In this document: piece by piece, positions 1 through 10,100 of the stretch
Layout of the letters: every line of letters begins with the position of its first letter
How positions within the stretch are numbered: the stretch's first letter is position 1
Assembly: GCA_020846005.1 (NCBI GenBank)
Contig: JADLEQ010000025.1
Coordinates: 58,030 to 122,029, forward strand
DNA length: 64,000 nucleotides
Origin: Polyangiaceae bacterium
GTDB lineage: Bacteria > Myxococcota_A > Polyangia > Polyangiales > Polyangiaceae
Direction of reading: 5' to 3'
The notes under the pieces: generated by a model
Databases searched by the model: none
Told to the model about the DNA's origin: nothing
What the model saw: only the letters and a program-made list of their open reading frames with translations
Made by a program: the position numbers and the translations under genes

Positions 1-1873
<1,873 letters not shown>

Positions 1874-1877
<4 letters not shown>

Positions 1878-2890
1878 CGGTCGGGGCTCCTGGGACGTGC
1901 GGGGCGGGCTCGGGCGCGAGGCGACGGACGGCCTGCGGGGACGGGACGCTCGCGAGCGCGCGTCCCCCGGCGGGTCCCGACGGCGGTGACGACGGCGAAC
2001 CCGGGCGGGCGAGCCTCGCGGCAGGTGACGCCACGCGGCTCGACGCTCAGCCCCGCGCGCGACAGCAGCCCGCGCAGTGCCCGCGCGTCGATCCCGGTGT
2101 TCACGTGCCCGTAGGTGGCCGTCACGTCGGCGTGCTGGTGGGGCGCCAGCGCCACGACGGAGAGCGTGCCGCCCTCCCGGAGCACGCGCGCGGCCTCGGC
2201 GACGGCGTGCGGCGGCGACTCGCTGTACGCGAGGACGTTGAAGAGCGTCACCGTGTCGAACCGCTCCCGCTCGAACGGCAGCGCGTGCATGTCGCCGACC
2301 ACGAACCGGACGTTGCGGACGCCCGAGAGCCGCCGCCTCGCGGCCGCGATGACGCGCTCGCTCCGGTCGAGGCACGTCACCCGGGTGGCGCGCGGAGCCA
2401 GCAGCGCCGCGAGGACGCCGTCTCCCGATCCGACGTCGAGCACCTCGCCGAGCCGCACCAGGCCGAGCAGGCCCCGGAGGGTCGCCTCCCACGTGCGCCC
2501 CGGGGAGTAGTGACGGTCCATCCTCCCGGCGACGAGCTCCGGCCAGCCGCTCCCGGAGCGAGCGCGCACGACCTCCCCCGCGCGCTCCCGGTCGACGGCG
2601 AGCAGCGGATCGTCGAGGCGGCCGGCGACCGCCTCCCACGTCGCCCGGGCGCCGCCCGTGGCCTCGGCACCGAGCGAATAGAACGAGGCCGCGCCGGATC
2701 GCCGGTCCTGGACCAGCCCCACGTCCTTCAGGCGCGCGAGGTGCGTCGAGACCCGTGACTGCCCGAGACCGGTCACGCGGACGAGCTCCGCCACCGTCAG
2801 CTCCTCGTGGGCGAGGAGCGCCAGGAGTCGGAGCCGGCTGGTGTCCGCCAGGGCGCCCAGCGCGGCCGTGGTCTCGGCGAGAGGCATCAT
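1874..2890 (-). CDS. ArsR-family regulator fused to a SAM-dependent methyltransferase domain (SahR-like)
   Basis: 338 residues. Residues 5-75 are an ArsR winged helix (DTSRLRLLALL, TVAELVRVTGLGQSRVSTHL). Residues about 140-300 are a class I methyltransferase fold with the SAM motif LDVGSGDGVL at 151-160. ArsR proteins with this C-terminal domain placed next to metH, metF or ahcY are known as SahR, a repressor of the SAM cycle that senses S-adenosylhomocysteine. Coupling to metH by ATGA fits this, but the ligand and target are inferred. The ATG at 2890 sits inside a cluster of CATCCG half-sites and has no Shine-Dalgarno sequence. A stand-alone small-molecule methyltransferase role is not excluded. 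Confidence 0.85.
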
Positions 2891-2916
2891 CCGTTCATCC
2901 GAATGGGCGGATGATA
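2888..2916 (-). promoter_or_regulatory. Candidate SahR-like operator and -10 box
   Basis: CATCCG at 2896-2901 and CGGATG at 2908-2913 form a perfect inverted repeat with a 6-nt spacer. A third copy, CATCCG, lies at 2888-2893 across the start codon. On the minus strand a -10-like TATCAT (2911-2916) overlaps the distal half-site, so a bound dimer would cover the -10 box and start region. This is typical of ArsR autorepression. Binding is inferred only. Confidence 0.5.
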
Positions 2917-2998
2917 TCGTGCCGCGCGCTCGGGCGCCAACCCCTCGCCGGGACCGGCGGCGATCGGCGGGGCGGCGGCCACGCGGGCCGCGGCCGCG

Positions 2999-3454
2999 TC
3001 AGCCCTCGACCTCGATCTCCTTGCCGGCGAGCGCTTCGCCGCCCTCCAGACAGATCAGCCGCACTCGGCCCGAGGACACGGCGCGCCCCTGCTCGTCTCG
3101 GACGGTGCACTCCCACACCTGGGCGCGGCGCCCTCGCTGCAGCGGCACGGCGGTGGCGGTGAGCTTGCCCCCTCGTACGGCGCGGAGGAACGCCGTCGAG
3201 TTCTCCAGTCCGACGGCGGATCGGCCGTGGCGGCCGGCGAAGATCGCAGCGCCCGTCGAGCAGCAGGCCTCGATCACGCCGGCGTGCACCCCGCCGTGCA
3301 CGATGCCGTACGGCTGCTTGTGCACGCCGCTCACCTCGAGCTCGGCGACGACCTCGTCCGCGGTGGCGACCCGGAACACGAGCCCCATGGCGCGGTTCCA
3401 GCCGCCGGTGACGGCGTTGATGGTGTCGGCGAGGTTGGGCTCGGCGTCTTGCAT
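2999..3454 (-). CDS. PaaI-family hotdog thioesterase
   Basis: 151 residues, the usual length for a single hotdog domain. It probably hydrolyses an acyl- or aryl-CoA thioester in the cytoplasm. HGGVHAGVIE (53-62) matches the PaaI/4-hydroxybenzoyl-CoA thioesterase II active-site region, with a conserved HGG turn and the following acidic residue. The C-terminal half alternates strands ending in RLICLEGG. The gene stands alone, 108 bp from the SahR-like gene on the same strand, so no substrate can be read from context. Confidence 0.85.
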   Translation of the reverse strand: MQDAEPNLADTINAVTGGWNRAMGLVFRVATADEVVAELEVSGVHKQPYGIVHGGVHAGVIEACCSTGAAIFAGRHGRSAVGLENSTAFLRAVRGGKLTATAVPLQRGRRAQVWECTVRDEQGRAVSSGRVRLICLEGGEALAGKEIEVEG

Positions 3455-3527
3455 GTTGGCTGATCCGTGGAGCGTTACGCCCGACGCATACAGCGCCGCG
3501 CGCGCCTCGCCAAGGCGAGCGTCGAGG

Positions 3528-4679
3528 TCACTGCCCGCGGAGGAGCTTCGCCCCGCTCGTCGGGCCCGCGCGGACGCCTCGATGCAGGACGATCGTCGCG
3601 CCCGCGGCGCGGCCCTGGGCGAACGCCGAGGATCTCGCGGAGGACCGCGACGCGATGCTCCGGATCCGCGGGTGGCGACGGCGGAAGTAAGCCTCGAGCT
3701 CTCCGTCTCCCACCCAGACCAGCCCCTCCGCGCGGGTCTGCTCGCGCTGGGCGTCGAGCTTCGCCCGGAAGCCCGACATCACCCCGGCGAGGAACCGGCG
3801 GCGATCGGCGTCTCCCCGCGCGCCGACCCGGCGCTTGTGGTCCCTCCACAGCCGCTCTGCCGTGTGGAGGAGGAACGAGTAAACGTACTCCGCGATCTCC
3901 ACGTTCTCGCGCGTGCCGCATACCTCCAGGACGGTGCCCCGCATCCCGCGCTCGACGATCCAGACGCTCACCCACAACGGCTCGACGAAGAAGTGCGAAC
4001 CGAGCAGGGACGCCAGCACGCGCTCGGGCTCCTGGACGCGGCCGCTCGGCGATCCGAGGTGGCGGTGCACGAACTGGCGCGCGCGGGGCGAGTCGCCGAC
4101 CTCCAGGTTGTGCTTGAGCAGCAGGCGCTGCGCGGCGGCCATGGCCGCCTCCGCCTCGTGCGGGTTCGGGCTCTCCGCCAGCGCGAGCAGCTTCGTGATG
4201 CGCTCCAGCACACGGCTGCGCTCCTCGCCGGGATCCGTCGGATCGCGTGGGAGGCCGCTCGCCGCCGCGTCGATCCCGAGGGTGGCGCACACGGTGCGAA
4301 AGGCGGGGCCATGCGCCGTCTCGTCGCGGATCCCCAGGACCTCATCCACGTACTGGTGCGCGATCTCGTGCTTGAGCACCTCGAGGACGGCCCCCCACGG
4401 CTGCGCGAGCAGCCCGCGAGCGATTTCGAGCGTCCGGGTGAGGCTGATCCAGCGCCCCAGGAAGGCGTGTGAATCGCCGAGGCAGATCGCCGGGGGCCGC
4501 AGGGCCTCGCGAAAGTGCATCCAGTTGAGGCGCGACCACTCCTCGGCGAGCGCTCGTACGGCCGCGGCCTCGAGCTGCACGGAGAGGCGAGGGAGGGCGT
4601 CCTTCGTCACTCGCGTCGGAATAGGCCGCCCGCGGGCCGACGTCCACCGGGCCCTGACGGGCGGGCGCGGGCGTGCCAT
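3528..4679 (-). CDS. SprT-like metalloprotease-fold protein with DUF2786 domain
   Basis: 383 residues from the first ATG. A GTG at 4610 (VTKDALPRL) is an equally good start and avoids a low-complexity N-terminus. Residues about 40-145 are SprT-like, with the zinc motif HEIAH at 104-108 and a further histidine at 123. Residues about 155-195 match DUF2786 (ERITKLLALAESPNPHEAEAAMAAA, in part). The rest is helical and unassigned. This SprT/DUF2786 pairing recurs in bacteria, but its substrate is unknown. Divergent from the S1 protein. Confidence 0.75.
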   Translation of the reverse strand: MARPRPPVRARWTSARGRPIPTRVTKDALPRLSVQLEAAAVRALAEEWSRLNWMHFREALRPPAICLGDSHAFLGRWISLTRTLEIARGLLAQPWGAVLEVLKHEIAHQYVDEVLGIRDETAHGPAFRTVCATLGIDAAASGLPRDPTDPGEERSRVLERITKLLALAESPNPHEAEAAMAAAQRLLLKHNLEVGDSPRARQFVHRHLGSPSGRVQEPERVLASLLGSHFFVEPLWVSVWIVERGMRGTVLEVCGTRENVEIAEYVYSFLLHTAERLWRDHKRRVGARGDADRRRFLAGVMSGFRAKLDAQREQTRAEGLVWVGDGELEAYFRRRHPRIRSIASRSSARSSAFAQGRAAGATIVLHRGVRAGPTSGAKLLRGQ

Positions 4680-4690
4680 GCTGCGCCGCC

Positions 4691-6070
4691 ATGGCGGCCG
4701 ACGACTTCGCCTCGCTCTTTGCCGGATCCTCGAGCGCCGAGCGCGCGCCGCGCGCCGGCCACTCTCCCGGGCAAGTCGTGGAGGGGAGGGTCGTCCAGGT
4801 CGACGGCGAGAGCGTCTTCGTCGACATCGGCGGCAAGGCGGAGGCGCGCCTCCCCCGGCGCGAGATGGAGGACGCGCGGGGTCGCTCGTCCGTCGCGCCG
4901 GGAGACCTCGTGCGCGCGACGGTCCGCGCGGTCGTCGAGGGAGCCATCGAGCTCACGGTCGCGTCCAGCCGACTGGAGCACGCCGACACCGCGGCGCTCG
5001 AGCTCGCGCGCGACGCAGGTACTCGGCTCGAGGTGAAGGTCACCAAGGCGGTGAAGGGCGGGGTCGAGGTCGACGTCGGCGGGACGCGCGCGTTCTGTCC
5101 TGCGTCGCAGCTCGAGATCGGTCACGCCGGGGAGCTCGAGCCGTGGGTGGGGCGAACGCTGGAGGTGCGGATCCTCGAGGTGCGTGACGCGGGGCGCTCC
5201 GTCGTCGTGTCTCGGCGCGCCGTGCTCGAGGCCGAGCGCGCCGAACGCGAGGCGACGCTCCGCGAGACGCTCGTCGCCGGGGCCGAGGTGGAGGGCACCG
5301 TGAGCAGCCTGGGTAGGCACGGCGTGCTCGTCGATCTCGGCGGGGTCGAGGGCTTCGCCCACGTCTCGGAGCTCGGGCCGGGGCGAGTCGAGCGCATCGA
5401 GGACGCGGTGAAGGTCGGCGAGGTCGTGCGCGCGCGGATCTTGTCGGTGAAGGACGGTCAGCGCGGCCTCGACGTGCGCGTTTCGCTCCGGGCTGCCGGC
5501 GAGGCCGCGGCCAGCGCGCCCGAGCCGGACGAGGTCCTCGAGGGGACCGTCACCCGTCACTCGACGTTCGGGCTGTTCGTCGCGACGCCGAAGGGCGAGG
5601 GGCTCGTACCGCTCTCGGAGCTGGGGCTCGCGCCGAGCAGTGACCCTCGGCGCGCGTACCCCGTAGGGGGGGCGCTGCCGGTCGTCCTCCTCTCGCGCGA
5701 CGCTCGCAACGGCAGGCTGCGGTTCAGCGCGCGTAACGTCGCGCGGGTCGAGGAGCGGCGGAACTTCCGCGAGTTCGCCGCGGGCACCGCGCAAGCGTCT
5801 ACGCTCGGCAGCCTGGGCGACGTCCTCCGGCGCAAGCTCGGCCTCCCCGACGCCCCGCCCGAGCCGCCGGCCCCTCCCGCGCCGGCGCCCGCCGCGCCCC
5901 CCGCGCCGGCACCGAGCGCCGCTGCGCTCCCGCCGGTGCCTCCCGCCGCGGCCGTCGAGGTCGCGCGTTCCTCAGCTCCTCACGTCGTCGCGGCTTCGAG
6001 GCGCGCCGAGCCGCGTGCCGACCCGCCCGGGATCGTGCGCCGTCGTCGGGGCGACCCGTCGGGGGCGTGA
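4691..6070 (+). CDS. S1-domain RNA-binding protein (ribosomal protein S1-like, four repeats)
   Basis: 459 residues from the ATG at 4691; an upstream in-frame ATG at 4673 adds an unlikely MPCCAA. Four OB-fold S1 repeats lie at about 27-97, 110-182, 195-270 and 283-355. The third is the most canonical (VEGTVSSLGRHGVLVDLGG, EGFAHVSELG). A Pro/Ala-rich tail of about 90 residues ends in basic residues. Classical RpsA has six repeats and sits next to cmk or ihfB, so this is more likely a paralogue that binds mRNA or ribosomes. The gene stands alone. Confidence 0.8.
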   Translation: MAADDFASLFAGSSSAERAPRAGHSPGQVVEGRVVQVDGESVFVDIGGKAEARLPRREMEDARGRSSVAPGDLVRATVRAVVEGAIELTVASSRLEHADTAALELARDAGTRLEVKVTKAVKGGVEVDVGGTRAFCPASQLEIGHAGELEPWVGRTLEVRILEVRDAGRSVVVSRRAVLEAERAEREATLRETLVAGAEVEGTVSSLGRHGVLVDLGGVEGFAHVSELGPGRVERIEDAVKVGEVVRARILSVKDGQRGLDVRVSLRAAGEAAASAPEPDEVLEGTVTRHSTFGLFVATPKGEGLVPLSELGLAPSSDPRRAYPVGGALPVVLLSRDARNGRLRFSARNVARVEERRNFREFAAGTAQASTLGSLGDVLRRKLGLPDAPPEPPAPPAPAPAAPPAPAPSAAALPPVPPAAAVEVARSSAPHVVAASRRAEPRADPPGIVRRRRGDPSGA

Positions 6071-6103
6071 GCCGCTGAGGCGCGGCCGCCGGCGCCGCCC
6101 CCG
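6060..6103. terminator. Possible bidirectional hairpin between convergent genes
   Basis: CGGGGGCG at 6060-6067 pairs with CGCCCCCG at 6096-6103 across the 44-bp gap between the convergent S1 and SDR genes. There is no T-tract, so intrinsic termination is uncertain. Confidence 0.3.
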
Positions 6104-6114
6104 CTCGGCTCCCG

Positions 6115-7110
6115 TCACTTCGGCCGCGCGACCACCCTGCGCTCGTAGAGATCGTTCACGGTGTCGCGCAGCGTCTCGCCGGGGTCCCGCGGCTCCCAGC
6201 CGAGCTCACGCTGGGCCTTGCTGGAGTCGCAGTACCAGAAGTACTGCGCCATCTCGACCGAGACCTCATCGACCGGTGGCGTCCCGCCGAGCGCCTCGAT
6301 GGCGCGGGTGAACAGGCCGTTCAGGCCGAGCGCGAGCGCGCGGGTGCGCGGCATCGGCAGGATGGGCGCCTTCACGCCGGTCACCCGCTCGAGGCGCTGG
6401 AAGAACGCCGCGACCGTCAGGTTGCGGGCGTTCAGCAGGTACCGCTCGCCCGCCCTGCCGCGCTCCATCGCCAGGATCATGCCTCGCGCCGCGTCACGCG
6501 CGTCGACGAACGCGACGCCGCCGGCCGGGACGGCGGGCAGCGAGCGCTCGAGGAAGAGTCGCACGTCGCGGGTGGAAGACTCACGGAGATCCCCGGGCCC
6601 GAGCAGCAAGCTCGGGTTGACGACCACGACCTCGAGCTCCGGCGGATCGTTGGCCTCGAGGGCCTCCCGCTCCGCGTAGGCCTTCGTTCGATAATACGGC
6701 CAGCTCGCGATGACCTCGAGCGGTGCCTCGGTGGTCTCGTCGGCGATGCGCTCGGCGCTCGGCGAGACCGCGATGGTGCCGCTCGTGCTCGCGAGCACGA
6801 CCCGGCGTACCCCCGCCGCGCGCAGGGCGCGGAGCGCCGTCCGCGTGCCCTCGACGTGGAGGCGGTGCAGCTCGGCCGCGTCGTCTCGATCTCGCGACAC
6901 CTTCCCCGTGCACAGGAACGCGCCGTCTGCGCCCCGCGCGCTCGCCTCGACGGCGGCGGCGTCGAGGATGTCGACCGGCTCGACGGGGAGCCCCGCCGCC
7001 GCTCCGCCGGTGCGCGCGACGGGGACGACCTCGTGCCCGGCCTCCACGAGCTGCTGCACGACGTGCGACCCGAGGAAGCCCGTGGCTCCAGCGACCCAAT
7101 AGCGGCTCAT
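6115..7110 (-). CDS. NAD(P)-dependent epimerase/dehydratase (extended SDR)
   Basis: 331 residues from the ATG at 7110. The Rossmann motif GATGFLGS is at 8-15, and the catalytic YxxxK appears as YYRTK around 170. Closest by pattern to dihydroflavonol-4-reductase-like and hopanoid-associated SDRs. The start overlaps the stop of the large fused lipid enzyme (ATGA), so it is co-translated. It probably reduces or modifies a lipid intermediate made by that enzyme. The substrate is inferred from position only. Confidence 0.85.
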   Translation of the reverse strand: MSRYWVAGATGFLGSHVVQQLVEAGHEVVPVARTGGAAAGLPVEPVDILDAAAVEASARGADGAFLCTGKVSRDRDDAAELHRLHVEGTRTALRALRAAGVRRVVLASTSGTIAVSPSAERIADETTEAPLEVIASWPYYRTKAYAEREALEANDPPELEVVVVNPSLLLGPGDLRESSTRDVRLFLERSLPAVPAGGVAFVDARDAARGMILAMERGRAGERYLLNARNLTVAAFFQRLERVTGVKAPILPMPRTRALALGLNGLFTRAIEALGGTPPVDEVSVEMAQYFWYCDSSKAQRELGWEPRDPGETLRDTVNDLYERRVVARPK

Positions 7111-10100
7111 GCGTCCCCGACGAGGTTGAAGACCTTCTGGAAGGTGACCAGCAGGCCGATGTCGTTCGTCTTCACCGTGCCGGTGACGAACTCGGCCGGG
7201 GTGGGCGTGTACGCCTCCCGGACGATGCGCGTGAACATCCCGGGGCTCGTCTTCAGGACGCAGTCGGCGGTCGCGGCGGCCTTCCCGGCGCGCACCTCGC
7301 AACCCGTCGCGTCGACCCGAACGCTCCAGCGCTCGCGGTCGCCGAGGGCGAAGTAGAAGCTCACCGCGCGGTCGATCGCGCCCGGTACGAACCTCGTCTG
7401 GAGCTCGCGGAACACGCCGTCGAGCGTCTCGGGCCGCTGGTCCTCACGCAAATCCCCGGGCTCCAGCCGCGACGCATCGAGCACGCGTCCGCGCGAGAGC
7501 TCCACCACGGCGCGGCGCACGAGCCGGGCGACCGCGCGCGACGCCTCGGTGCGTCCGAGGTCGCGGGTCAACCGGACGAGATCGGCGTGGAGCAGCGGAG
7601 GACCGATCCGCGCCGTCACGTCGCGGCGTCGCAGCACCAGGGCGCCCTTCGGGAGCGCGAGGTGCGTCCCCCCGAGCCACACCGGCAGGACGTCGGCGCC
7701 CGCGCTGAGCGCGAGGTGGCCGACCGCGGGCTTGAACTCGTGGACCTCGCCGTCGTCCATCCGGGTCCCCTCGGGGAAGATGAGGACCGTCTTGCCCTCG
7801 GTGATCAGGTTGGACGCCTGGCGCAGGCTCTGACGGAGCGAGCCCTGGCGCGAGAACGCGATCACGTTGGTGAAGTTCTCGAAGTAGGCCTTGCGCCAGC
7901 GGTTCCCCTCGAAGAAGTAGTCCTGCGCGGCCAGGGCGACGATGTCGCTCCCGTAGCTGCCGAGCGCGTACTTCACCAGGCCCATGTCGAGGTGGCTCGC
8001 GTGATTGGCGGCCACCAGCGTGTTGCGATTGTGCGGGAGGAAGGCGCGCCCGGAGACCTTCACGTGCAGGACGTTCCCGTAGAATCCCATCTGCGCGCGC
8101 CCGAGCCACTCCATCGCCGCGTCCCGCAGCGCGGGCGGGATCTCGAGAGGAGTCTCCTCGGCCTCCTCGACGACCGTCGTCGGGGCCCGGAGGCGCGCGG
8201 CGCCCTGCTCGCGCAGGAGCGCCTCGGCGTCGCCGATCGTGAGGCAGGCGGTGAGCCGCTCGGCGTCGAGCGTGCCGCCGACCTGCCCCTCGAGCGCGAC
8301 GAGCAGCTCGAGCAGCATGAGCGAATCGAACCCGAGATCTCCACGCAACGAGTGCTCGCCGCGAAGGGTGGACGGCTCTCGCCTCGTGATCACGGCCACC
8401 GCAGACCGGACGCGCTGGGCCGCCGGGTCGAGCGCTCCCGACGCCGCGACCGGCGGCCGCTCGGAGAGGACCCCGACGCGCTCGACCAGGCGCCGAACCT
8501 CGTTGCGCTTCACCTTGCGGGTCGCCGTCCGTGGCAGCGCCGCGTCGACCAGCGTGAGGACCGCGGGACGCTGCGAGGCCGGCAGCGTCGCGAGTCGCCG
8601 CTCCAGCGAGCGCCGCGCGCGGACGTGTCGCTCCGCTCGCGGGAGCGCGTCGTCCGGCGCCACGACGGCCACGCACGCCACCCGCTCGCCCCCGCGCGCG
8701 TCGCCGATGCCGACGATCGCCAGCTCGCGCAGGTGCTCGACCTCGCCGAGGCGCGCCTCGACGTCGTCGGGGTAGATGTTCTCGCCGTTGGCGGCCACGA
8801 CTACGTCCTTCGCGCGCCCCGCGATGACGAGGTTTCCCTTGCGGTCGATCCGGCCGAGATCGCCGGTGTCGAGCCAACCATCGGCGTCGAGGACGAGGCG
8901 TGTGGCGTCTTCGTCGTCGGCGTAGCCGAGCATCACGTTCGGGCCCCGCGCCCGGATCCGACCGACGCCCTCGGCGTTGGGCTCGTGGATCTGGAGCTCG
9001 ACGCCCGGGACTGCGCGCCCCACGTGCCCGGGGCGCGCGCGGGGGCCGCCCTCGGCGACCGACAGCACCGGGGACGCCTCGGTGAGGCCGTAGCCCTCGG
9101 CGAGGTGGAGGCCCAGCCCGGAGAACACCCGGTGCGTGCGCTCGGGCAGCGCCGCCCCGCCGCTCACCAAGAAGCGGAGGTGCCCGCCGAGCGCCTGGTG
9201 GACCGGACCGAAGAGCAGCTTGCCGAGATCGAGCCCCGTCGTGCCCCCGACGCTCCGGCTCAGCTCCACGGCGAAATCGAACACGCTGCTCGCCAGGCGG
9301 CCGTGCTCGGCGACTCGTGTCGAGATGCGCCGCTCCAGCATCTCCCACAGCGCGGGGACGCCGACCATCGCGGTGATGCGCCCCTCCTGCAGGGCGTGCT
9401 CCAGGCGCTCCGCGCTGAGCTCGTCCAGGTACACGATCCGTGCGCCGCGGGAGAGCGGCAGCAGCATCCCGCAGGTGAGCTCGAAGGTGTGGTGCAGGGG
9501 CAGCACGCTGAGCACGCGGTCGCCCTTCCCGAGCGGGAACAGCGGCGCGAGCGCCGCGACGAGCGCCGTCAGGTTCTCGTGGGTGAGCATCACCCCCTTG
9601 GGGCTGCCGGTGGTGCCGCTCGTGTAGATGAGCGCCGCGACGTCGCGGCTCGACGCGGGGGCGTCGTCGCCAGCGGGACCCGGCGCGCTGGCCTCGATCA
9701 GGTCGAGCCAGGTGACCGCCTCGCCGAGCCCGGGGCGCACCCGGTCGCGCACCTTCGTGTCTGCGAGGAAGACGCGCGCGCCCGAGGCGCGCCGGAGGTT
9801 CTCGGCGACGGCGGCCTCCACCTCCGCCTCGAGCGGGACGGCGGTCGCCCCGGCGAGCTGCACGCCGAAGAACGCGATCGCCCACGCCGGGTGGTTCGCC
9901 CCGGCGAGCAGCACGCGTGCGCCCGGCACGACGCCGGCCTCGCGCAGGCGCGTGGCGCACGCCCGGGCGCGGGCCAGCCAGTCGACGAAGCTCAGGCGCG
10001 AGAGCCCGTGCGCCTCCGTCCGCTGCAGGGCGACCGCGAGCCCGTGGCGCTCCGCCATCTCGACGAGGAGGGCCCCGAGCGTCTCGTGGCGCGCGGGCGG

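Noticed and set aside
2891..2998. Cobalamin or SAM riboswitch upstream of the metH operon
   Set aside because: The 108-bp gap is too short and lacks the B12-box or SAM-riboswitch core. A protein operator explains the conserved-looking repeats better.
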